Positions 55,109-64,000 of a stretch of 64,000 bases of DNA are shown piece after piece. Made by a program: the position numbers and the translations under genes. The first letter of the stretch is position 1; each line of letters begins with the position of its first letter. Source of the stretch: Tautonia rosea (lineage in GTDB: Bacteria > Planctomycetota > Planctomycetia > Isosphaerales > Isosphaeraceae); NCBI RefSeq assembly GCF_012958305.1, contig NZ_JABBYO010000006.1, positions 1-64,000 of the forward strand, given 5' to 3'. The notes beneath the pieces are model-generated. The model saw only the letters and a list, made by a program, of their open reading frames with translations. It was not told the DNA's origin and ran no database searches.

Positions 55109-55173
55109 AGCAGGTGAAGCCGGCTTCAAGCACTCCGCGGGCCATTAGGAGCCTGAGGCCATCTCCGGCCGCC

Positions 55174-55380
55174 GGGCCATCCTGCCCGGGTTCCGCTGTT
55201 GCGTCGGGTGGCCCGGGTTCCGCTGTTGCGTCGGGTGGCCCGGGTTCCGCTGTTGCGTCGGGTGGCCCGGGTTCCGCTGTTGCGTCGGGTGGCCCGGGTT
55301 CCGCGCAGCGGACCCCGGGGTGAGAGGCCGGGGCTTCCCTTCCCGGGGTCCGCATTCGCGGAACCCGGGCCACCCGGCCG
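55174..55380. repeat. 27-bp tandem array ending in a full REP/BIME
   Basis: Units beginning GCGTCGGGTGGCCCGGGTTC start at 55201, 55228, 55255 and 55282, exactly 27 bases apart, with a degenerate unit before them (55174-55200). The last unit completes a two-hairpin BIME (GGGTTCCGC-gca-GCGGACCCC, then GGGGTCCGC-attc-GCGGAACCC) ending near 55375. It shows how half-units of the RAYT's substrate have been amplified. Confidence 0.88.
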
Positions 55381-55413
55381 TGAGCCCCCGCCCCGGAAGG
55401 CGGGGGGCGGGGG

Positions 55414-56061
55414 TCACACCGAAATAAGAAGCAGCCAACACACACCCGCGGCAAGGCTGAGCAGCCCGAAGAGGATGGTCAGGATCCCGTTGACCAGGCC
55501 GCAGATCGCCCACGCGTCGCGCAGGCGGGCGAAAGCAGCCAGGGCCACCGCGGTGCCCCCCGCGCATAGCCCCACGAAGCCGGACCCGAAGAAACCGGTG
55601 AACAGGATCAACTCGGAGTTGAAAAGGTGCGCGAACGGGTACGAAAGAGCGGTCCAGAGGGCGGTGACCGTGAACGCCACGATGCCGACGATCCCGCTCG
55701 CCTTGCCCGATCGGCGGGCCTGAATGGGCCGGGTGGAAACCCTCATCTCGCCCGTTCCCGAAACGGCCGGTCCGGCCTCGCCGTCCTCGGGCAGGTAGGC
55801 CTCGGGAGGGTCGAGGCGGCCGAGCACGGCGAGCACCTCGTCCCGGCCGATCCCGTCGGCGGACTGGCCGGCGAGCTGGTCGAAGATCTGGGCCTCCACC
55901 TCCCGGGCGATCGCCAGGCGGTCGGCGCGGGGGACCCGGCCCACGAGCATCCGGTCGATCGTGTCCAGCCGGGCGTCGATCAGGTTTTGCAGCGAGGCGT
56001 CGAGCGTCAGCGGTCCCGCGTCTTCGAGCGTCAGCGGTCCCGCGTCTTCGAGCGTCATCAT
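55414..56061 (-). CDS. HAAS-domain membrane protein paired with PadR
   Basis: A 215-residue membrane protein. Residues 20-95 match the HAAS-type helical domain (LIDARLDTIDRMLVGRVPRADRLAIAREVEAQIFDQL and LGRLDPPEAYL), which is typically encoded beside PadR regulators. Four TM segments follow (about 122-215: GIVGIVAFTVTALWTALSYPF, ILFTGFFGSGFVGLCAGGTAV, AWAICGLVNGILTILFGLL, AAGVCWLLLISV). The N-terminus has an 8-residue tandem duplication (TLEDAGPL twice) from a 24-base DNA repeat. It starts directly after the PadR stop, so translation is coupled. Likely a sensor or modulator partner. Confidence 0.85.
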   Translation of the reverse strand: MMTLEDAGPLTLEDAGPLTLDASLQNLIDARLDTIDRMLVGRVPRADRLAIAREVEAQIFDQLAGQSADGIGRDEVLAVLGRLDPPEAYLPEDGEAGPAVSGTGEMRVSTRPIQARRSGKASGIVGIVAFTVTALWTALSYPFAHLFNSELILFTGFFGSGFVGLCAGGTAVALAAFARLRDAWAICGLVNGILTILFGLLSLAAGVCWLLLISV

Positions 56062-56400
56062 TCAGGGTTCCTTCCCCCCCGATTCCAGGAGGAGGTTGAG
56101 GGACTCGGTCAGCGATCGCCAGGAGTCCGCCATCCGTCCGAGCCGGCCTCGGCCGTCGTCCGTCAGGCGGTAGTAGCGCCGGGGGGGGCCGGCAGGAGAC
56201 GGCTCGACCCGGACCGCGAGCATCCCCTCGCGGGCGAGCCGCGTCAGGGCCGGATAGACCGTGCTCTCGGTCAGCGCCAGGCCCGGCAAGCTCCCGAGCT
56301 GCTCGACCACGCGATACCCGTAGGTCTCCCCCCGGGCCGCCGCCGCCAGCACGGCCAGCTCCACCAACCCTCGCCGAACCTGCGTCTCCCACCGATCCAT
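56062..56400 (-). CDS. PadR-family transcriptional regulator
   Basis: A 112-residue PadR winged-helix repressor: VRRGLVELAVLAAAARGETYGYRVVEQL, then LTESTVYPALTRLAREGMLAVRVEPS and RRYYRLTDDGRGRL. ATG at 56400 is used, 8 bases after AGGGAGG; an ATG two codons earlier would sit on the ribosome site. The promoter at 56435-56462 precedes it, with no gene in between. The stop abuts the HAAS protein start. It probably represses this operon and responds through or with the membrane partner. Confidence 0.93.
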   Translation of the reverse strand: MDRWETQVRRGLVELAVLAAAARGETYGYRVVEQLGSLPGLALTESTVYPALTRLAREGMLAVRVEPSPAGPPRRYYRLTDDGRGRLGRMADSWRSLTESLNLLLESGGKEP

Positions 56401-56434
56401 CCCCATCCCCTCCCTGATCGCTACTACGCACCAC

Positions 56435-56462
56435 AGAGTACCGGTGCCGACCGTCCTGTCAA
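56435..56462 (-). promoter_or_regulatory. Sigma70-type promoter of the padR-HAAS operon
   Basis: On the minus strand TTGACA (56457-56462) and TACTCT (56435-56440) are 16 bases apart. The spacer end reads GGCACCGGTAC, an imperfect palindrome overlapping the -10 side, where a PadR dimer could bind. Confidence 0.6.
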
Positions 56463-56483
56463 GGCCCGACCGTGGGAAACCGC

Positions 56484-56573
56484 GTCGGGTGGCCCGGGTT
56501 CCGCGCAAGCGGACCCCGGGTGAACCCTGGGCTTTGCGTTCCCGGGGTCCGCTGCTCGGAACCCGGACCACCC
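56484..56573. repeat. Full REP/BIME element
   Basis: Two hairpins: CCCGGGTTCCGC-gcaa-GCGGACCCCGGG and GGGGTCCG-ctgct-CGGAACCC, separated by about 17 bases. It matches the elements around the RAYT gene and lies between the PadR promoter and the next gene. Confidence 0.85.
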
Positions 56574-56597
56574 CCGCCCCAGAGCCGAGGATCACAA

Positions 56598-57185
56598 ATG
56601 CCTTCCCGTCCCGATCGCCCTGCCCCCGCGAACCCGTTTGAGGCCCCCGAGACGCCAATCCGGGCCGATCGCTCGCAATCGCGCTGGCGATGGCCCGGCC
56701 CGCTCGGCTGCTTCACCTTCATCTGGGTGGGCCTGGCCGTGGGAATCCTGGCCACGATCGATGGCAACCTCGGCAAGGAAGATTCCGCGATCTACGGCTT
56801 CCCCTTCCCCTATCGCTCTGTGCCTCGCGTGATGGCCCCGCCGGGAAGCCCTCCCGCGTGGTTCTCCCCCGGCATTCTGACCGTCGACCTGGCGATCATC
56901 GCGGCGATGCTTGGCGCATCCGTCGCCGTCGCGCAACGACTCTCCGATCGCCTCGGCCTGCCTCCTCGCTTCTCGATCGGTTCGCTCTGCGGACTGATTG
57001 CCGCGGTGGCCCTCATCCTGGCGAGCCTCCGCTTCGCGCTCATTCTGGCCTGGCTGATCCTGACTGCCGGGCTCGTCTTCGGCGTCCTTAGCCCCTTCCT
57101 CTGGCTGGCCCTCAGGATTCGAGACGCCGGCCAACGCACCGAGCCCCCCTCAATCTCAGGCGAAACGCCCATTTTCCGTGACTGA
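56598..57185 (+). CDS. Hypothetical membrane protein, 195 aa
   Basis: An inner-membrane protein of unknown function with about four TM segments (residues 37-55, 97-112, 127-150, 153-172). The N-terminus (SRPDRPAPANPFEAPETPIRA) is Pro-rich and cytosolic. A loop containing NLGKEDSAIYGFPFPYRSVPRV lies between TM1 and TM2 and is probably outside. ATG at 56598 follows GAGGATCAC. The upstream open frame runs through the REP element and is not coding. No neighbour suggests a function. Confidence 0.75.
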   Translation: MPSRPDRPAPANPFEAPETPIRADRSQSRWRWPGPLGCFTFIWVGLAVGILATIDGNLGKEDSAIYGFPFPYRSVPRVMAPPGSPPAWFSPGILTVDLAIIAAMLGASVAVAQRLSDRLGLPPRFSIGSLCGLIAAVALILASLRFALILAWLILTAGLVFGVLSPFLWLALRIRDAGQRTEPPSISGETPIFRD

Positions 57186-57337
57186 CACTCCCCGATTTCC
57201 CGATCATCTTATCGAGGAACTGCCGATTCCCGGACCTCGTTCACGGCTGATTTGGCATTGCGTGGTTGAATGATTTTGTGGGCTTCGAAGGCTCAGCTCG
57301 ATCGAACGACACCAACCCTTCTAAATCTCCTCTTGAA

Positions 57338-57820
57338 TTCCCGAAACGAACGGCTCTTGTCAACGTAACCTCTTGCAATGAAACCGTCTTCGCATTTCAT
57401 CCCTGGCGCACCGAACCGCGCACGCCCCGCGCACCGGGCAGCGCACCCGGTGCGTCCGTCCCTGCGAACCTCAACGCCCCGGACTCTGGCTATCCAGCGA
57501 CCGCCCCGCCACGAACACTTCCCGAAACGAACGCTCGATTTTTTCGCAACGTCTATTCCTGAAATGGTTTCCGTGTATGTCGTTCCGCGCACCAGCCCGC
57601 GCAATGGGCGGCGCACCGACGCAAGCCTCGCGGCAACTCACCGTCCCGCCTTGGACACGCGATCCGACAACCTCCAACCGTCGACCCCCCCTCACGGCTC
57701 GCGGGTCCCGATTCCCGAAACGAACGATCGAATCGAGCGTAAGTCCCTTTTCATCAACCATTTCCGCGATGACCCCTCAGCGCACCGACAGGCGCACCGA
57801 GCCGCGCACCCGGCGCATCG
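57338..57820 (+). repeat. Three-copy direct repeat array, 15-mer plus GCGCACC module
   Basis: The 15-mer TTCCCGAAACGAACG occurs exactly at 57338, 57519 and 57712. In each copy the first GCGCACC of a GCGCACC-rich module starts precisely 68 bases later (57406, 57587, 57780). The 53 variable bases align without gaps, with conserved positions such as NCGYAA and a TTYCG-like block. A related 14-mer lies in the tail of the multicopy gene (22955). The rest of 57186-58091 has no convincing gene. Confidence 0.8.
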
Positions 57821-58091
57821 AGAGACCGCCTCGTTGGCTCAGCAGTCCCGAGGAAGGGGAGCCCGGACGATCGAGGAGGCCTCCGAGCGTCTCTGGACGG
57901 ACACCGAGGCGGGCTTGCCTTCCCTCGCGACGTCACCCATCCAGGAATTTCCCGGGCAAGGGGGTCGCTCCCTAACCCGATCGGCCGTTATACTCGTTGG
58001 CGGCGATGTTCGGGGAATCGTGTGTGCAGGGATGCGATCCGGAAGTCTTCGCCGTCCGATTCTCGCTTCGATCGCGTCAGGTCTCGATTCC

Positions 58092-60029
<1,938 letters not shown>

Positions 60030-60204
60030 ATGATCCAATTCCGAGAAAGTCTCGAAAACTTCGCCTCAGACTCGATTGACGGGTCGGGGGTCCTTGGATA
60101 CGATTCAACTCGCATATCGCGAGGTTGAAGGAACGCCCCTTCCGCTCTACCCGGACGTTCCGCTCCTGGCCTTCTCCTGGCCACACCACGGCAACGAGGA
60201 TGAC

Positions 60205-60507
60205 ATGCCCCAGTCCCGCGTTCGTTTCATCGGCAGCCGCGAGCTGCACCGAGACCTCCCGAAGGTCCTCGAATCCCTCGAAGACAACGACAACCGCTAT
60301 GTCCTGACGATCCACAGCAAGCCCAAGGCGGTCATCATCGGAGCCGAGGCGTTCCTCGAACTGCTCCGCTGTCAGACCCCTTCGGATCGCCTGCTCGCCC
60401 TTCAGCTGGGCGCCCTGGTTCAAGGACTCGGCAAGGGAGACTCGGACGACGAGACGCCCGAAGGTGAGACGGTGGTCGAGCCCGAAGCCGAACTGGTTTC
60501 CGTCTAA
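60205..60507 (+). CDS. Phd/YefM-type antitoxin-like protein, no toxin seen
   Basis: A 100-residue protein with a Phd/YefM-like N-terminal DNA-binding fold: VRFIGSRELHRDLPKVLESLE, then NRYVLTIHSKPKAVIIGAEAFLELL. The C-terminus (SDDETPEGETVVEPEAELVSV) is acidic and probably disordered, as in antitoxins that wrap a toxin. The start follows GAGGATGAC. No toxin frame lies on either side, so it may be an orphan antitoxin or a regulator. It ends at a UUCG-capped hairpin. Confidence 0.78.
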   Translation: MPQSRVRFIGSRELHRDLPKVLESLEDNDNRYVLTIHSKPKAVIIGAEAFLELLRCQTPSDRLLALQLGALVQGLGKGDSDDETPEGETVVEPEAELVSV

Positions 60508-60998
60508 TGTCGTCGCCTGCGATTGCGGTCGACCCGCGGCGTGGCTTCGGCCACGCCCGGCCCGACCGCCGCGCCCCCCGAGCCCTCCACGAGGTGGCAT
60601 CCGCCTCCTAAGTGCTGACCCGGGGCTCGGCCCTCCTCCCTCCTCCCTTTGCTCGCTCGGTGGCCCGTCACCCTGCGCCATCGGATTGCCTCGCCAAACC
60701 CTTGCGATCCTGCCCCACCGCGACGACCCGACCTCCGCTCCGCGAGCTTTCCGAAGCTGACCGCGTCGCCAAGCCGATACCGGGTACGATGGAACTGGAC
60801 GGACGTCCTTGCGACACGTCCGTGCGCCTGGCCGGAACCCGGATTTTTCGGTACACTCTTGTGTGTTCGTCGGTACAGTATTTCTTGCTGCCGATGATTC
60901 GCCGATCGGTCCGTTGCCCTCCTTCCGACCGAGCCGAGCGACCGCCCGTCCGGCCCCCCCCCGACGTCCGAGACCGCGATCCGCCCGAGGAGAGCGAG
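60508..60998. other. Spacer before dnaE with UUCG hairpin
   Basis: GGCGTGGC-TTCG-GCCACGCC (60538-60557) is a perfect 8-bp hairpin with a stable tetraloop, probably terminating the antitoxin gene. Nearer dnaE, TCGGTACA occurs twice, about 25 bases apart (60848 and 60873), in an AT-richer stretch that could hold its promoter. No gene seen. Confidence 0.45.
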
Positions 60999-63900
60999 AT
61001 GCCCAGCGCCCCGCCCTTCGTCCACCTGCACTGCCACAGCCACTACAGTCTGCTCGACGGCGGCTCTCGCCTGCCCGAGCTGACCCGCCGGGCCAAGGCC
61101 CTGGGGATGGAGTCGCTGGCCCTGACCGACCACGGCAACCTGTACGGGGCGGTCGAGTTCCTCCGCGAGTCGAAGGCCGCCGGCATCAAGCCGATCGTCG
61201 GCATGGAGGCCTATGTCGCCCCCCGCCACCGGACTGACCGCAGTGCCGGCGGGGTCCAGAAGAAAAAGCACTACTTCCACCTGACCCTGCTCGCCCGCAC
61301 CGGCGAGGGGTTCCGCAACCTGATCCGCCTCTCGTCGCTGGCCTTCCTCGAAGGGTACTACTACAAACCCCGGATCGACCACGAGATCCTCGAACGCCAC
61401 GCCGAGGGAATCACCTGCCTGACCGGCTGCGTCTCCTCCGAGTACTCCGACCTGATCCTCAACGACCGGGTCGAGGAGGCCGAGAAGCTCGTTGCCTGGT
61501 ATCAACGCATCTTCGGACCTGAACACGTCTTCGTCGAGATCCAGAACAACGGCTACCACGTCCAGGCCGAGCACCTGGAGCGCTCGGTCGATTTCGCCCG
61601 CCGCAGGGGCTTCCCGCTGGTCGCCACGAGCGACGCTCACTACCTGACCCGGGAGGACGCCGAGTCGCACGACGTCTTGCTCTGCGTCAGCTCGGGCAAG
61701 ACCTTCGACGACCCGACCCGCCTGAAATTCGACTCGCAGGAGTACTTCGTCCGCTCCCCCGAGGAGATGAGCGCGGCGATGCCAGGGCTCGACGAGGCGC
61801 TGACCCTGACACAGCGGATCGCCGAGTCGGTCGAGCCGAACTATGAGAGCTTCGGCCTCGGCAAGCGCTGCTTCCCCGCCTTCGACCCTCCCCAGGGGAA
61901 GACCCCTGACCAGTACCTCCGCGAGGTCTGCGAGGCGGGCCTTCGCGAGCGCTTCGGCGACCCGATCCCGCCCGAGGCGCAGGAACGGCTCGACCACGAG
62001 CTCGGGATCATCGCCCGGATGGGCTTCTCGGCCTACTTCCTGATCGTCTGGGACTTCGTCCGCTACGCCCACGAGCAGGGGATTCCCACCACCGCTCGAG
62101 GCTCGGCCTGCGGGGCGTTGGTGGCGTATGCCCTGAGGCTGAGTCATGTCGATCCCTTGACGTATGACCTGCTCTTCGAGCGATTTCTCGACCCGAATCG
62201 ATCGGAGGCGCCTGATATCGACATCGACCTCTGCCAGGAGCGGCGCTACGAGGTCATCGAGTACGTCCGCAAGAAGTACGGCGGCGACAACGTGGCGCAG
62301 ATCGGCACCTTCGGCACGCTCAAGGCCAAGGCGGCGATGACCGACGTGGGCCGGGCCCTTGGGATTCCCCTCGCGAAGGTCGAGACGGTCAAGAAGCTGG
62401 TGCCGAACGTCCTGAACATCACGCTCGACGAGGCCTTGAAGAAGGAGCCTGCCCTGCGGGCCGAGGCGGATCGCGACCCCGACATCGGCCGGATGATCGA
62501 GTTCTCCCGACGGCTCGAAGGCACGGTGCGCAACGTCGGCACGCACGCGGCGGGCGTGGTGATCGCCGACCGCCCCCTGCGCGACCTCTGCCCCTTGCAG
62601 AAGATCCCGAACAAGGACAAGAGCAAGGAAGTCGTCTCGACCCAGTGGGACATGGGGGACGTCGAGAAGGCGGGGCTGTTGAAGGTCGACTTCCTCGGAC
62701 TGCGGAACCTGACGAGCCTGGCCGCCGCCGTGACGATGATCAACGAGCGGCACCCGGACAACCCGGTTGACCTCGACGCCCTGCCGCTGGACGACCCCGA
62801 GACGTTCGCCCTGTTGCAGCGAGGTGAGACGAAGGGGGTCTTCCAGCTCGAATCGGCCGGCATTCGCGACCTCTTGATCAAGATGAAGCCCGACCGCTTC
62901 GCGGACATCATCGCCACGAACGCCCTGTATCGTCCCGGCCCGCTCAACGGCGGCATGGTCGATAGCTACGTCAACCGGAAGCACGGCCGGGAGGCGGCCG
63001 ACTATCCGCACCCGGTCATGAAGGACGTCCTGGAAGAGACCTACGGGATCATGGTCTACCAGGAACAGGTCATGCGGATCTTGAACCGGCTGGGCGGCAT
63101 CGAGCTGAGCAAAGCGTACGCAACTATTAAAGCGATCTCGAAAAAGAAGACCGACGTGATCGCGGCTGGTCGAGAGGCGTTCATGCTCGGCGCGGTCGAG
63201 CGGGGGCTCGACAAGGCAAAAGCCAAAGAAATCTTTGATCTGATCGAGTTCTTCGGCGGTTACGGCTTCAACAAGAGCCACTCGACCGCCTATGCCCTCG
63301 TCGCCTACCAGACCGCCTACCTGAAGACCCACTACCCGACCGAGTACATGGCCGCCGTACTCACGTCCGAGATGGACGGCTCGGAGCGGGAAAAGTTCTT
63401 TGTTGAGCATATCGACGATTGCCGACGCATGGGTCTGGCGGTTCTGCCGCCGAACGTCAACGAAGGGGTTGTCGGCTTCCGCCCGGCCGATCAGGAGAAG
63501 ACGATTCACTTCGGCCTCGGGTCGATCAAGGGGGTCGGCTTCAAGGCGGTCGAGACGATCGTCGAGGCCCGAGTGACCGGAGGCCCGTTCACCAGTCTGG
63601 ATGACTTCTGCGAGCGGGTGCCGTCGAAGGACGTCGGCCAGGGGGTGACGGAAATCCTTATCAAGGCCGGTGCGTTCGACACGCTGGGCGCCCGTCGCAG
63701 CCAGCTTCTGGCCGTGCTCCCTCGGGCGGTCCAGGGGGGACAGGCCCGGCAGGAAGACCGCAAGCGAGGGCAAAAGAGCCTGTTCGACGCCTTCGATGCC
63801 GCCGTCGCCGTGGCCGAGCCGGAGACGATCGTCACCAGCCTGCCCGACGTTCCCGAGATGTCCGACGCCGAGCGGCTGGCCGAGGAAAAGAAAGTGCTGG

Positions 63901-64000
63901 GCTTTTATATGTCGAGCCATCCCCTGGCGCGGCATGAGGCGCTGATCGAGGCCTTCCGCACCCACACGGTCGCCCAGCTCGCCGAGTTGCCTGACAAGGT
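60999..64000 (+). CDS. dnaE: DNA polymerase III alpha subunit (3' end beyond window)
   Basis: The first 1000 codons of the main replicative polymerase; no stop before the window end. An N-terminal PHP domain (about 5-270) has an intact metal set, including LHCHSHYSLLDG and LTDHGN, so it may proofread. The polymerase active-site acids are in APDIDIDLC and, later, LLKVDFLGLRNLT. The fingers contain NALYRPGPLNGG and GFNKSHSTAYALVAYQ. After it lie the HhH and OB regions (HFGLGSIKGVG), then the region with KVLGFYMSSHPL. The ATG at 60999 follows GAGGAG. It is DnaE1-like rather than ImuC, on length and PHP integrity. Confidence 0.97.
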   Translation, partial: MPSAPPFVHLHCHSHYSLLDGGSRLPELTRRAKALGMESLALTDHGNLYGAVEFLRESKAAGIKPIVGMEAYVAPRHRTDRSAGGVQKKKHYFHLTLLARTGEGFRNLIRLSSLAFLEGYYYKPRIDHEILERHAEGITCLTGCVSSEYSDLILNDRVEEAEKLVAWYQRIFGPEHVFVEIQNNGYHVQAEHLERSVDFARRRGFPLVATSDAHYLTREDAESHDVLLCVSSGKTFDDPTRLKFDSQEYFVRSPEEMSAAMPGLDEALTLTQRIAESVEPNYESFGLGKRCFPAFDPPQGKTPDQYLREVCEAGLRERFGDPIPPEAQERLDHELGIIARMGFSAYFLIVWDFVRYAHEQGIPTTARGSACGALVAYALRLSHVDPLTYDLLFERFLDPNRSEAPDIDIDLCQERRYEVIEYVRKKYGGDNVAQIGTFGTLKAKAAMTDVGRALGIPLAKVETVKKLVPNVLNITLDEALKKEPALRAEADRDPDIGRMIEFSRRLEGTVRNVGTHAAGVVIADRPLRDLCPLQKIPNKDKSKEVVSTQWDMGDVEKAGLLKVDFLGLRNLTSLAAAVTMINERHPDNPVDLDALPLDDPETFALLQRGETKGVFQLESAGIRDLLIKMKPDRFADIIATNALYRPGPLNGGMVDSYVNRKHGREAADYPHPVMKDVLEETYGIMVYQEQVMRILNRLGGIELSKAYATIKAISKKKTDVIAAGREAFMLGAVERGLDKAKAKEIFDLIEFFGGYGFNKSHSTAYALVAYQTAYLKTHYPTEYMAAVLTSEMDGSEREKFFVEHIDDCRRMGLAVLPPNVNEGVVGFRPADQEKTIHFGLGSIKGVGFKAVETIVEARVTGGPFTSLDDFCERVPSKDVGQGVTEILIKAGAFDTLGARRSQLLAVLPRAVQGGQARQEDRKRGQKSLFDAFDAAVAVAEPETIVTSLPDVPEMSDAERLAEEKKVLGFYMSSHPLARHEALIEAFRTHTVAQLAELPDK

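Noticed and set aside
55174-55380. CRISPR array
   Set aside because: The 27-base units are contiguous with no unique spacers, and they match REP half-units flanking the RAYT gene.
57338-57820. CRISPR array or coding tandem repeats
   Set aside because: Only the 15-mer is exact, with 180-190 bases between copies, which is too long for spacers. All reading frames across the copies shift phase and hit stops in two of three copies.
57378-58091. 238-residue N-terminal extension of the kinase
   Set aside because: It would translate the repeat array; the kinase domain starts at the first residues after 58092, as in the family.
60030-60204. Toxin partner for the Phd-like gene
   Set aside because: No frame of toxin-like size or composition lies here or in 60508-60998.
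60504-63965. A 1153-codon open frame on the minus strand
   Set aside because: It lies antisense to dnaE, whose motifs (PHP, APDIDIDLC, fingers) are unmistakable. Its product is a Val/Arg/Gly-rich low-information sequence typical of antisense frames in high-GC DNA.

Overview
The window is high-GC DNA from a planctomycete, most likely of the Isosphaeraceae (Tautonia/Isosphaera/Singulisphaera type). This is inferred from gene content: secreted sulfatases, a TAT-exported Gfo/Idh oxidoreductase, a DUF1080 protein, PEP-CTERM and CHRD surface proteins, transmembrane Ser/Thr kinases, a paralog-type hypothetical protein with an RGKxxSxxNAxxHG motif, a 5S rRNA with no neighbouring 23S in view, and long GC-rich intergenic spaces full of short repeats. 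No prophage, integrase, CRISPR array or classical IS was seen. The only transposase-like gene is a REP-associated tyrosine transposase.

Layout. 0.2-3.9 kb: 5S rRNA with terminator, three minus-strand exported or unknown proteins, and an Rrf2 regulator divergent from a DUF3365 haem protein. 4-13 kb: Cache-HAMP-PP2C phosphatase, fasciclin protein, acyl desaturase, CtpF-like P-type ATPase, peptidoglycan amidase. 13.5-19 kb: Gfo/Idh oxidoreductase, methyltransferase, glycosidase-fold protein, trypsin-like protease. 19-23.2 kb is an accessory patch with two unknown genes, a PEP-CTERM protein, a multicopy-type gene, and a degenerate second copy of that gene's 5' region. 23.4-30.4 kb: sugar-type ABC permease without partners, SIMPL protein, flippase, CHRD protein, thioredoxin-fold protein, sulfatase. 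30.4-39.7 kb: coiled-coil MscS channel, STAS protein, sulfatase-HEAT fusion, phosphofructokinase, RarA, exported methyltransferase, DUF488 protein. 39.7-46.3 kb: TM-kinase/DUF155-like pair, modCB, KDPG aldolase. 46.4-54.1 kb: S15 peptidase, secreted Ig-like protein, TPR protein, glucan phosphorylase. 54.1-57.2 kb: RAYT with four REP clusters and a PadR-HAAS pair. 57.2-64 kb: a three-copy repeat array upstream of a Ser/Thr kinase, a Phd-type antitoxin, and dnaE running off the end.

Genes that appear to work together: Rrf2 with DUF3365 (divergent, shared inverted repeat); modC/modB (4-bp overlap); PadR with its HAAS membrane protein (abutting); kinase with the DUF155-like protein; possibly the PP2C phosphatase with the distant STAS protein. 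The least explained structures are the 57.3-57.9 kb array, in which a 15-mer and a GCGCACC module sit exactly 68 bases apart in all three copies, and the duplicated multicopy-gene promoter region at 20.4-21.9 kb. The REP/RAYT cluster is a clear case of a known system.
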